64,000 nucleotides of DNA from Quercus robur (Eukaryota > Streptophyta > Magnoliopsida > Fagales > Fagaceae), in contig NC_065538.1 in NCBI RefSeq assembly GCF_932294415.1, positions 75,989,834 through 76,053,833 on the forward strand, in the 5' to 3' direction. The notes beneath the pieces were generated by a model. The model was not told the DNA's origin, did no database searches, and worked only from the letters and a program-made list of their open reading frames with translations. Below, piece after piece: positions 1 through 10,978 of this stretch (positions are counted from its first letter, which is position 1; the number at the start of each line of letters is the position of its first letter). A program made the position numbers and the translations under genes.

Positions 1-2120
1 TATTTTTCAAATATTGCCTAAACAAAAAAATTAACCTAAAAGCGCAAATCAAACTTTAAATTGTGATTTTTTTAAATTGTATTTTTAAAGGGCATATTTT
101 AAAATTGCTATTTAAAAAAAATGCACATTTTTCAAATAACTAGTTTGTTAGTGCTTGCTTTAGTTTTTAGTCAGAATTTGTTGGATTTATGAGATACATT
201 TAAAAAAAAAAAAAGAATTTTGTTTATATTGTTACTTTTTTTTTATAGGTGTTTATATTATTACTTATTTAGGCAATATGTTGGTAATTGAATGGGAAAT
301 CAGTAGCTTAATGATTGATTGGTTGTCTTAATTGAAAATGATGTAGTTGATAACATTGATAATGAAACTATCATATAACGATTTCAAAATATGAAAACTT
401 GTGAATGAAAATTTTAAAATTTTATGAATTTGCATGTTCTTATTTTATTTTATTTATTTCATTAAATTTAATTTTTTTAATAAACACCTTAAAATAAATT
501 CCTGGAATTGCCACTAGCGAAGAGGGTGGGAGGGGAAGATCAAGATGAGGAGTAACAGAGGAATGGCTGGGATTAAGAAAAACTAGATCAGTTAACTTTT
601 CTAACATGGATGTGACTTGGACTTTTAATTGATGTGGCTGGTTATGGTTGGGCCAAACTTGTCATATTACATGCCACATAAGCCTTTTAGTTCACACTGT
701 TTGTCACATTGTATTTTTTGTTAGTGAGTTAACGGTAAAAACCAAATTGATTGCAAGTTGAATTTAACAAGGACCAAATTGATTGTTACCAAAATGTAAG
801 AACCAAATTGACTATGACCACCAAATGTAGGAAACAAAATAGTGTTTTCACATTTTATATATAATAGTTAGGTTCTTGTGTGAAAGTTCTCTTGGTGTAC
901 AAAACACTAATGAATGTTTAGACCTCCAATTTTAAATATAACCAACACAAGCTTATACTTAAACAATAAATGTGCTGAATAATAAGTACAAGCAAAAATC
1001 CAAACAGATAAACAACTCTACGCCATAATTAATCACAACACGGCAGCAATTAAAAGGCAAGAGTAAGGGTTAGAGAGGAAACTGAAGAAACTGAAGAACT
1101 CGGTGAAAAACCTCTCCATCGCCCTCCAAGCAATAAAATGATCTACTAAAGAATAAAGTTGGGATACATGAATAGCAGTAGACCCTCTAAGCCTAATCTA
1201 TTCAATGCACCTAAACCCTTCAACCTTCTTGTTCCAACAAGGTTAAGCCTAACCGTGTCTTCTTTAGCTTCTCGAATCTCACAATAACCCTATTGCATCA
1301 ACCAAATGAATTGGTCATCTCTGAACTGCTTCCTAAGCACCAAAATACCTCCTCACTGATATGGGTATGGTGAGATAATGATTTGGCAAATGAGCCTCTC
1401 AAGGATATGTCAATGGACAGGGTGAGAGTAGAGGAATTTAGAGAATTAAATGTCTAAGATTGTGGATGAGTCAATCTTGGTTTTCTCTCTCAGAATTCTC
1501 TCTAGAAACTCTCTGCATTTCGTGGGTATAAGGATATTTATAGTAGGGCACGTGAAGAATGTGAAAAGTCATTTTTCTGCAAAACAGAGCATTTTGGCAA
1601 CTCAGTCTCATGAGTGGGATGAGTTATGAGTTAACTGCTAGGCCAGACTGTCAATTTTTGTCATGTAGTGCTCCAGTTGTCGTGACCCTTTAGCTTCTTA
1701 CATGCTTCACACGTGTGGCATTTTGGCGAGTTGCCAGTCGCGAGTCACTCCCGAGATCCAGTTGCGAGAAATCTCTTGAATGCTCACACACTTGAATTCT
1801 TCACACTCTTCTCACACACAATCCTTACATTATTCCCACCTAAATATAGGGTATTTAATTGCTGAAATACAAACAAATTTGGCATGAAATAAAGTCAGCA
1901 TATGGTTGAATAAATTTAACCTTACATTGTGTTTTCAATATTTGTCGATCCAAGGTCTACTCAAAATTTAGTCGTGCATTGCATCTGCTATGACTCCATG
2001 ACACCCAAAAAAATAATTCAAAAGACACATAAAAATAAATAAATATTTGCATTTTTATTTTATCATAATGATATTTACATTCTTGAGTTGGCATGAAACA
2101 TGTGTATATGTATCGATCAC
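1..2120. other. Intergenic, AT-rich, no gene seen
   Basis: I see no coding region here. About 740-840 has a loosely repeated phrase (accaaattga, three times), of the kind found in decayed MITE arms. The stretch 900-1860 is less AT-rich and looks like old repetitive DNA, but I found no paired ends or coding domain to name a family. Confidence 0.5.
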
Positions 2121-2124
2121 TATG

Positions 2125-2395
2125 TGAGCGTTTGGATTCAGCGGAAACGCTGAATCCCGCGTCACGTTTTCCTTTTTTTTTTTTCTTTTTTTTTGCTTTC
2201 ACGTGTTTAAGGGAGCAAAATTTATTGTTCATGAGACAAATTTTACTATTCACACACTGTTCATCACTGTAGCAGCACTGTTCATACATTAAAAAATATT
2301 AAAAATGGGTCCCACGGTACTATTCATACATTTAAAAATTATTTTGCTACAGTGTTTTCAGTTTCAGCAACAATAAGTTAAATCCAAACGGACCT
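2125..2395. mobile_element. MITE, GCGTTTGG-type terminal repeats
   Basis: The left end reads GTGAGCGTTTGGATT and the right end, reverse-complemented, AAGGTCCGTTTGGATT, so the ends are imperfect inverted repeats. The interior has poly-T and short phrases about 'ctgttcatcactg'. A relative with the same kind of ends and a similar 'gttcac..gttcat' interior lies at 20732-20966. There is no coding capacity. The superfamily (PIF/Harbinger-like is likely) is inference. Confidence 0.6.
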
Positions 2396-2459
2396 TATAT
2401 CATGCAATTTCAAGCTTGCAAACACATATGTTATGATCAAATCAATGCACGTCATGTCT

Positions 2460-2940
2460 TCTCGCATTTGATCCGTACAACTCTGGATCTTGTCCATTGT
2501 TTGAGAAGCTTATAGAATTTAAGTCACATGAACTGATTGAGTTGGAGTGTGTCAGGGGTGCCTGAGGGTATGTCAGATTTCATTGTGGTTTCGTTTAGGT
2601 AGCGTTTTACGAGTGTGGGAGTTCAAGGACTGTAACAATGAAGGTGGAGGCAAATGGCTCTTGGAGCACGAAGTGTTTTTCAACCAATTGGTTTCAAAAA
2701 AAAAAAAAAAATCTCCTTGGCTCACACAATATGTCCCACAGAAATTTCCCTTTGTCACAGTACTGGCTTTTCATCCTAATGATGGAGATATCTTGTATTT
2801 GGTGATTGAAATGAATGTTGCATTATGCAACTTGAGGTGCAAAACAATAAAAGTCTTTTGTGATATTCCTCACGGCTATGAAGATAGGTGCACTATCATC
2901 AACTTTGTCCTACCATGTTGGCCAACTCCCATTCCATAAT
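2460..2940 (+). pseudogene. F-box protein gene fragment, C-terminal part only
   Basis: This matches the 3' third of the F-box gene at 6823-8011, from its FDPYN/IDPYN stretch to the closing WPTPIP residues. The F-box itself and the middle of the gene are absent. The reading frame changes near 2545-2565: upstream DNA reads AFDPYNSGSCP in one frame, and the frame with CLRVCQIS onward is a different one. A run of A near 2697-2710 lengthens a lysine tract (SKKKKKSPW, against SKKSPW in the relative). The similarity continues past the stop, with 2941-3370 resembling the DNA after the second copy, so this is a DNA-level duplicate and not a retrocopy. Confidence 0.8.
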
Positions 2941-3536
2941 TAATGCCCACCTAATAGATTGTGTTGCTTGTTAGCATCTTCAGCTTTGGGTTTTGTGTTT
3001 TGTGATTGTGTTCATGCTATTATTGTTGATTTATCTAATTATTGTTAGTATTTGATCATCCCATCATCTAATCTTGTGGTTCTTAACACTTATTTTCTCT
3101 ACATAATGAAGTGTGTTTCTTTAACTGATGGCATTGGTGATCACTTGTTTTAGTTTTACATTCAACAATATATGGATATTACAAGGCATAACAACTTTCC
3201 TAGCAGAGAAACACAACTCCAACTCCCAACAAACAGTTTGATCAAACTTTCTATTTAGTCATCAACATTGAACTTACAATATATGTACCCCTAATATATA
3301 CAGTCATTCCTTTCTCTCCACTTGTGTATGGACTTCTCTTTGTATTCCATTTTGAAATGTCCCAAAATTAAGATTTCTTTGAAAAATTAAACCCATTATT
3401 TTATTACTAACATTTTCATTATGCCACTGGAAATTAGGAATACTTGTATTAAAATATGAGTTGAATAATAAGATTGAATTTGGATGTGGCTTGGCTGTTA
3501 TAGAATTTAAATTTGAAGATAAGTTTTATAATGTAA

Positions 3537-4209
3537 TTAGCTGCAGACCCACACGATGCGTGAGAATATATAAATATTATGTAATCGGTGTAATATATAA
3601 AAAGTAATAAATAATTGAAGTGTTGTATATATTTTTTTTAAAAAGATTTCTATAAGTATTTTAAAAAAAAATCTTTTTAACTCTACAAAATTACAAAATA
3701 TAGAACTAATATTCTTCTAATTTCTATTGTAGTGTGTTATATTTTCCTAATATACAATTAAAATTTATAAGTTCAAATTTATTATTCAAATTTCTCATCT
3801 CTTAAGGAATAGTGAGATTATAATGATAATTAAAACTCATTACAAAATTACAGTGCTAACTTAACCAAAATTAAGATGATGCCAAAGGAATATAATATAG
3901 ACTTTATAATAATTTATTACTCAAACAATTAGTAGGCATATTCAAATTCGTAGTCATGTAGATTGTGTTTTGATATAACTCAAATTCCAATTTCCAAAAT
4001 AAAAACTAAGTATTAACTCAAACCAAAACTCAACCAAAGCTATAAAAAGGAGAGAAATGACTTTGTGATGCGAAATTTTTTTTTTAAAAAAAAATACCAA
4101 AATGGAAAGAAGAAGAGTCAAAATATAAAAAAGAGATAAGAATGATGGAAGTGTAACAGTAGAGTAAAGAGTAGCGGGAGAGATAAAAAGACAAAGATGA
4201 AGGGGAAAT

Positions 4210-4243
<34 letters not shown>

Positions 4244-4422
4244 GAATAGGGAGAAGAAAAGTTTAAAAGAGAAAATAATATGTAGAAAATAAGTAGCAAA
4301 ATTTATTGCATATATATATTTAAAATGATAGAAAGAAAATGGTGGCATGACTGTTGATATAACTTAACAGGAGCATAACAATAATAAATGTTACGTTTTT
4401 GCGTTGCGCGGTTTTATTATGA
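3537..4422 (-). mobile_element. Helitron-like non-autonomous element (copy A)
   Basis: Read on the minus strand, the 3' end has a short hairpin (CACGCATCGTGTG), then CTGCAGCTAA followed by a host T, as expected for a Helitron CTRR-T end. The 5' region matches the 5' ends of copies B (8282-9521) and C (48752-53642) in the phrase AACATTTATTATTGTTA. The TC start is uncertain; I placed it by alignment to the other copies. No coding region. Confidence 0.5.
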
Positions 4423-5349
4423 ACTTATAAAATATAGTCTATTTTATCTTACAAACAATAACGAAATAAATAATTATTATAATAATGAAAAGAATAAATT
4501 GTATTGGTATAATAACTATCAAATATAAAATGATAACACCTAAATAAAAAATTATTATTTTGGAACATATCAATTGTGTTTTAATGAGAATTTGGTACCT
4601 TTGGGAGATTTTTGAATACCTTTTTGTACATTATATTTTTAGTGTATCCTTATTTTGGTTTGTCATAGTTCTAAATGAACATACTGCCTTCTTTTATAGG
4701 TCAAAGTGTACCACTCTAATTAAAAAACAGTTAGCCAAAGCTTTTATGTGTTTGAACGATTTTCCTCTCACAATTTTAGTGGGACTATGTCCTTGCAATT
4801 TAACAAGGTGCAATCCTTGCAATGTAACTCAACAGATCCAATTGGAGCTTGCTACATCAATTAAACCAAGTAAACTCCACCTTCTGACAGACTGAGCAAG
4901 GCAAAAAAATTGATGCTACCGCCTTCTTAAAGAAAAGGATGAAAAAAAAAAAAAAAAAAAAAATCAGTCATTATGGCTGAAGGTGCAGATGTGGAAATTC
5001 TTACTGCTCTTTATATTTTCTTTTTCAACAAAATAATTTTAAAGAAACTACACAAATTCCACACAAATTCCATTGATCAAGACAACCCATTTTTTGAAAT
5101 CCATTATCATTTTCAAACTTGGTCACCTCATAAAAAAGATCATACAATTCTACTAAGTTACAAGACTTTTGATAATTATATATGATTTTGAACAATAAAA
5201 GGTTGGTGAATATTGTTCATTAATGAAAGTCATTCTATCTTATTAGTTCAAATAATATAATTTCATCTAAAATTAGATTAACTATTAGTATAGATTTGTG
5301 AAGAGGCTAAAAAATTTTAGTGGGGATTTTTATTAGATATACATAGGGA
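4423..5349. other. Intergenic, no gene seen
   Basis: AT-rich DNA with poly-A/T runs. The open frames here are short, cross homopolymers and resemble nothing I know. Confidence 0.5.
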
Positions 5350-5444
5350 AAGGGCTGGCCCTAGGCCTAGGCCATTTAGGCCATGGCCTAAGGCCTCCTA
5401 ACATAGAAAGGCCGGGCCCCCAAATTAATATGGGGCAGTAAGGG

Positions 5445-5477
<33 letters not shown>

Positions 5478-6215
5478 ATTAAAAAAAAGAGCGAGTTACT
5501 TGCATTTTTTTTTTTTAAATCTCATAAGTTTAATAAATTGATATGTCACCGATCACAATAAGTAATTCAATACTCATTTATTCTTTTATTGAAATGTCAT
5601 ATCAATTTGTAAGTTTTTTATAATAAAATTTGTATTAACTTTAGCATCTTTTTCACTCACAAAAAAAAAAAAAAAATTATGAATTAATAGAAATACAACA
5701 CAATCACCAATTTACCATTAAGTGAATAAAAATATTAAAACTAATACAAATTTTAAGACAAAAATTAATAAACTAATATGGCAAGAATTTTTTTTTTTTT
5801 TTTGAGAGGGAGTTTCAACCTATGTCGTCCGCTCCTGATGATAGCTCTTTATCATCAGACCAAGACACCAATCAGTTTTTGGTGTAGGCGGGGATTGAAC
5901 CCCAGATCTCTTATACAACCATCAGAGACTTTACCGGTTGATCTAACTGGAACCCACATAATATGGCAAGAATATAATTGGTACTACTCAAACAATATAA
6001 TAAATTGAATGTTTTAAATAACTTTTTTTTATTGGTAACACGTCAATTTGTACATACTAGCTCACTCATAGTGAATTAGTCTCAATAATTAGTAAGAATT
6101 AATAATAGATTTGAAATTAAAAAAATAAACTAAATATTATTTAAGTGATATTTAGATATAAAAAGGGCAGTTAAAATTTTGGCCTTAGGTCTCAAACTAT
6201 CTTGGGCCGGCCCTG
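5350..6215. mobile_element. Non-autonomous hAT-type element
   Basis: The ends are AAGGGCTGGCCC on the left and GGGCCGGCCCTG on the right, an inverted pair of the CAGGGCYGGCCC type known from plant hAT elements. Imperfect 8-bp flanking repeats are visible (cataggga at 5342-5349, cacaggaa at 6216-6223; 6 of 8 match), the hAT target size. GC-rich phrases (ggcctaggcc) sit just inside the left end. A SINE (5789-5958) landed inside it later. No transposase remains. Confidence 0.7.
5789..5958 (-). mobile_element. tRNA-derived SINE (Au-like), complete
   Basis: On the minus strand it starts TGTGGGTTCCAGTTAGATC and has pol III box A-like (TTAGATCAACCGG) and box B-like (GGTTCAATCC) motifs at tRNA-like spacing, a non-tRNA body and a poly-A tail. 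A perfect 15-bp target duplication flanks it (taatatggcaagaat at 5774-5788 and 5959-5973). The sequence resembles the angiosperm Au SINE family as I remember it. It sits inside the hAT element at 5350-6215, so it is younger than that insertion. Relatives: 42900-43057 and 48631-48700. Confidence 0.85.
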
Positions 6216-6566
6216 CACAGGAAAAGAACAAGTTAATCAAGTTGCTGGTTGAAGTGAATCCTGTTTGCACTTTCTTTGTCTATTGAGAAAACTGAGGAAA
6301 ACACAGTAATGTGAATTTTGGGAGTTCGGTTTCAACCCAAGTTTGTGCTTTTGAATAGATTGAGACCAACGGTCAGGATTTCTTAGTTTCACATCCCCTA
6401 GCTTACATTTTAGAGTACAAGTTTTATTAGTACTCTCTCTGTACAATGATGACAATCAGATACAGCTCAATTCTCAATTGCTACGATTCTCAAAGTCTTT
6501 TTTTTTTTTTTTCAATAAGACGATTCTCAAGGTCTTAATTATACTATTTGTTAATATTTATCCACT

Positions 6567-6599
<33 letters not shown>

Positions 6600-6822
6600 G
6601 AATTAATTATATATGTAAATTTAATTTGAAAACTTTCGGCTTTCCATTCCAACACGGATTAGGAATTCTATTCTGATTGGGTCTATGAAATCTATTTTCT
6701 TCCATTATATTATACATAGGCAGCTACACCTATATTGCTTGGATGTAAAATTTGCAATGTGTGTAATGGATCTGTTGCAATGTTCTCAAAAACTCCGAGG
6801 CAAACGCAGACGCAGAAGATCA

Positions 6823-8011
6823 ATGAGTTTGGACAATCTCCCAGATGGTCTATTGTTAAAAATTCTGCTTCACCTGCCTTTACAGTCTGTATTTCAATGC
6901 AAATGTGTATCAAATCGCTGGTGCTCTTTAATCTCTACTCCTTATTTCACACACCGCTATGTTAGCCACCTTCACACAAACCTTCAGCCCTTTACATTGC
7001 TGTTCGAGTGCAAAGATGATCAGTCAATAACTCGTGTCCTCGCAACCAATTCAGATGAACCCGAATTGAAATCACTTGCTGCCTATGTACACAGACAGAG
7101 TGAGCATCTTTGGCTTGAAGCTTCTAGCAACGACTTGCTCTTATGGCGCGCAAAAGATGATGAGGAGCCTATTCCGATGAGCGTTTACTATGTGATAAAT
7201 CCAATCACTAGGCAATGTGTCGAGCTCCCTCCCATCCCTCTACCTTATCATCGTTCATGGATTCAGGCTGGGTTAATTTGCAGCTATGACTACAACAAGA
7301 AGCAACTCAGTTACAGCGTGGTGCTCATTCCTTATTTTCATGACAAGTTAAGGGAATTCAAGGTATACATATTCTCATCCAACACTCGGGAATGGAGCGA
7401 GTCGATGGTGTTGTGTCTAGATCCAGAGGGATTTGAATTGACTCACTTCGCACTTTGTGCTGTTCCTTATAAAAGCTTGCTTTTTTGGTGCAGTAACAGT
7501 GGCCGTCTTCTCGGGATTGATCCGTACAACACTAGATGTTGTCGAGCAGCCTATAGGATGGGAGTCAGACAAAGAAACTGATTGTTTTGGAGTGTGTCGA
7601 GGGTGCCTGAGAATATGTCAGATTTCAATGTTCTATACTCGTTTCAGTAGCATTTTACGTATTTGGGAGCTCAAGGACTATGATAATGAAGGCGGGGGCA
7701 AATGGTACTTGGAACACGAAGTTTCTGTCAACCAATTGGTCTCAAAAAAATCTCCATGGCTCACTGAAGATGTACAACAGAAATATCCTCTTTTCTTAGT
7801 GCTAGCTTTTCATCCCAATGATGGAGATATCTTGTACTTGGCGATTGAATTGAAGGTTTTATTATGCAACTTGCGGAGCAAAACGGTAGAAGTCTTTTGT
7901 GATGTTCCTCACGACCCTGACACTCGGAATGGTAAGTGCAATATCATCAACTTTGTGCTCCCAAGTTGGCCAACTCCCATTCCTTTTGCTCCCTCACAGA
8001 ATGGCGCCTGA
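6823..8011 (+). CDS. F-box protein, one reading-frame break
   Basis: F-box proteins bind SKP1 and pick substrates for SCF ubiquitin ligases. The F-box is at the very N-terminus (LDNLPDGLLLKILLHLPLQS, then CKCVSNRWCSLIS) and is followed by an F-box-associated region of the plant At5g07610-like type (inferred from overall pattern). I start at the ATG three residues before the F-box; in-frame ATGs also exist at 6685, 6757 and 6766 and would add a basic leader (KRRRRRS). The first frame runs to about 7550 (IDPYNTRCC). From about 7530 the match continues in the +1-shifted frame (QPIGWESDKETD, CLRICQIS, WPTPIP) to a stop at 8009-8011. A one-base gain or two-base loss between about 7516 and 7560 would explain this. 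It may be a pseudogene, a sequencing error or a very short intron. No other intron is evident. A truncated relative lies at 2460-2940. Confidence 0.75.
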
Positions 8012-8172
8012 TACTAGAAATTATTGTTTGGGCTTCTGAATTATGATTTTCCTTTTTGGTTGTATAGATCATCAATTACCAATTGTCATAGTACAATCTA
8101 ATCTATTTGTTATTTTAGACCTGCTGTATCTGCACTATTAGTTCTAGTTCCATAATTATGTTAATACCACCT

Positions 8173-8275
8173 AATTTCTTGTATTGCGATGGAGAGAGGA
8201 TTTGAACCTTGAATATCTTGGAAATGCATGCTAAAAGGTATCAACTAGTTGAGTTACAAGGCTCTTGGCTATTAT
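8173..8275 (-). mobile_element. SINE-like tRNA-derived fragment
   Basis: On the minus strand there is an A-box-like TAACTCAACTAGTTG and a B-box GGTTCAAATCC about 45 bases on, spaced as in tRNA-derived SINEs. The flanks gttaataccacct and gttaactacctgt may be a blurred target duplication. It is absent from the matching 3' flank of the F-box fragment near 3000. Confidence 0.4.
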
Positions 8276-8281
8276 TGTTAA

Positions 8282-9521
8282 CTACCTGTGAACCCATGCA
8301 TTACGCGTGATAATATCGTATTTTTATTTATTATAGTAACAAACATAAATGTAATATAAGAGAAAAATCATAAACCATAAATATAAATATGAAAAATCAT
8401 TTTTTTTTTTTATGTATTACTCTTCTTAAAAAAAAGTTTATGTATTATAGGAACAATCATAAATCATAAATAAAATTTTTTTTGTATCAAAATGAAAATA
8501 ATACAATTTTTTTTTCCAGAAATTCAAAAGGCATGTTAATTAAAATATTCATTTTTTTAATAAAAGTTATTTATAACATTTTGTGAATCATAAAAAAGAA
8601 TATAAAATTTGAAAATTATTCTTTTAGTTTTAAACAAACTTTCTCAAGCCTATTTTTTCTGCCGTATAATCCAAAACACTGAAAATGTAACTAAAAAAAT
8701 TAATAAAACTTAACAATGATTAATTGGACCAATTAGGAAAATAATTTGTTGTTGATAATCTATTAAGGTTACTTTCTTAGCCAAAATTACAATTTCGTCC
8801 ACCTAAAACATATTATCAAATAAAAAATTATTAGAAAAATCTAAGAATTAAAATTTTCAAGAGAGAATAACCAATTTTTCAAGACAGAATAAAAAGAAAT
8901 TTATAGAAAATAATATGAGAAGAACAAAAAAGTAAAAATTAAAAATATAGTAATAAACACTAAATTATCCAAGTCATGTTATGTAATAAAATAACATTAT
9001 ATTTTTTATATACTATCTTTATAATACTATACAATAACATCTATGAAATCAAAGAGAATTAAAAACATAGCAACTTAAAAACACAAAACTTAATCACATC
9101 AACTTAAAGTAGAGTTCCAAATAAAACAAAAACTCATCAACCTAAAGTAGAGATGCAAAAACAAAAAAAAAAAATGGAGAGAGAGAAAGAGAGAGAAATA
9201 ACATTTTGTGTGTGGGAAAACTATGTATAGAATAGGTAAGAGAATCATAAATTTATAGTAAGAGGTGAAGAGTAAGAAAACCCAAAAATAAAAGAAGATA
9301 AATGGATAGATGAAAAATGATATTAAGGTAGATAGTAGTAGGAAGATGAAAACGTAAAAGGAAGGAGAAACTTAGAGAAAGTATAACAATAAATTGAGAA
9401 ATTAATAAGGAAAAAAAGTTTAAAATAAGAGAGAGAATGTTGAAAATGGGTGGATGAATTGGTCGTGGAAGTGGCTTAATAGGAGCGTAGTAACAATAAA
9501 TGTTACGTTTTAGCTTTTGGA
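8282..9521 (-). mobile_element. Helitron-like non-autonomous element (copy B)
   Basis: On the minus strand it begins ATCCAAAAGCTAAAACG (TC after a host A), matching copy C, and ends near GGGTTCACAGGTAGT, a worn version of the ACAGACTAGT end seen near 24280. The interior is AT-rich with a GA-rich stretch near 9178. It accounts for most of the roughly 2 kb that separates parts of the F-box 3' flank which are adjacent in the copy at 2941-3370. No coding region. Confidence 0.5.
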
Positions 9522-9537
9522 TATATATAAATATAAA

Positions 9538-10150
9538 TTAGTAGCAAACTAGCACGATGTGCAAAAAAAAATTGATGATTTGTTTTTTGTTAAGTGAAAA
9601 ATGAAAATAGTGGCTATAACTTATAAGTGTTAGTCCCAAATTCTTCTTAAAATAATATGATTATTTTCTAAAAAAGAATAATTGATACAATATATTAGAT
9701 TTTCTAGATCAAGTAATCTATATTTGTTATTTAAAAATGTTTTAAATTTTGTCATTTTTTTGAAGGAAATATAATGCAATTTACATTCATAAGGCAAGAT
9801 GTTTTATAAATATTGTAAGGTGTGGTTGGATTTTTTTATAGTACTCTTTACAAATGGTCAATTCTATATATGTCTTAAATAGCTTAAAGAGGAAGAAAAT
9901 ATTAATAAATCCATTATTTATATTAGAAAAAATAATTTTACTAACGTAAACCCTTAGAGCATATGTTAGTAAACAATTTTTAGGAATTTTTTTCTATAAG
10001 AAAACAAAAAAGTGATTAACTTCTTTTACTGCTTTTTCAATTTTCATAAAAAAATTTACTAAAATGAATGATTAATATACCCTAAGGGCATATATTAACA
10101 GAACCAAATTTTGAAAAAAAAATACAAATTTTTAATAATATAAGGAAAAT
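9538..10150 (-). mobile_element. Second Helitron-like 3' end abutting copy B
   Basis: On the minus strand the sequence GCACATCGTGC (a hairpin) is followed by TAGTTTGCTACTAA and a host T, a second Helitron-like CTAA end only 16 bases from the 5' end of copy B. The right limit is not resolved; I set it where similarity to the F-box 3' flank resumes (about 10160). Confidence 0.35.
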
Positions 10151-10783
10151 GTAATTTTAATTGTTGGAATTGGTGATCACTTGTTTCACTTTTACATTCA
10201 ACAATGGATATCACAATGCATAAGAACTATTTTAGTAGAGAAACACGACAGTGTCTCACCATAAACAGTTTGATCCGTTTGTCATTTGGAAGAAACTTCC
10301 CTATTTGATAATCCTTAACCTTGAACTTAAAATATATCTTACCCCAACATATATATTCTATTCCTTTCTCTCCACTTGTGTATGGACTTCTTTCTAGTTG
10401 CATTATGCTTCTCTCCTTCACATGAAAATGATAAAGCATAGATAAAATTTTTAATGTTATGTACTATACATTTTTCACGGGTGATGGACATGCATCCTTT
10501 ACATTTAATATTATAGCTGCTCAGCCTCTCCTCATTCCTTTATATATACGAGCTTATGCTCTCTTTGTAATACACATTGAGAAATATTTGAGAAGCACCA
10601 AGCGTAAAGAGAAATATATATCTATTTCAAAAATAATATGCTGTGGTAGATAATTACTATACAAGAAGCAATTTAAATATAATCTTATCTTTATATTTTC
10701 TTTTCTTTTCTTGCCTATATGTTTCCTCAAGCTTTAGGCATACCATAACTTTGAGCATGAGTTTGTAATTTTGTACCGAAGTC

Positions 10784-10806
10784 GGCCCAACAACAAAACA
10801 GGCCCA
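10784..10806 (+). promoter_or_regulatory. Pair of GGCCCA (site II-like) motifs
   Basis: GGCCCA occurs at 10784 and again at 10801, about 180-195 bases before the chosen start codon of the pseudouridine synthase gene. Motifs of this kind are common in plant promoters of housekeeping and organelle-related genes (known). Their use here is inference; I see no strong TATA box. Confidence 0.4.
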
Positions 10807-10978
10807 AATTGTTTTTTAATCAAGAAATCTTTGCCCACAAAAGGTCTCGGGTCGATCATATACCCGACCCGAACTCGAAACTAGTATCAATCAAAATCTC
10901 TGCTATACGGCTATGCCTCACTCTCAGAGACAAAAACACACACACACACTTCGTACTTCACACTTCCCAAGGATTTCC

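Noticed and set aside
4084-4348. Minus-strand frames with long Lys tracts
   Set aside because: They are produced by a T homopolymer and A/T-rich surroundings.
10913-10978. Upstream ATG as the start of the pseudouridine synthase
   Set aside because: It is in frame and possible, but the sequence reads like a CA/CT-rich leader and the downstream ATG starts a more typical transit peptide; kept as an alternative only.
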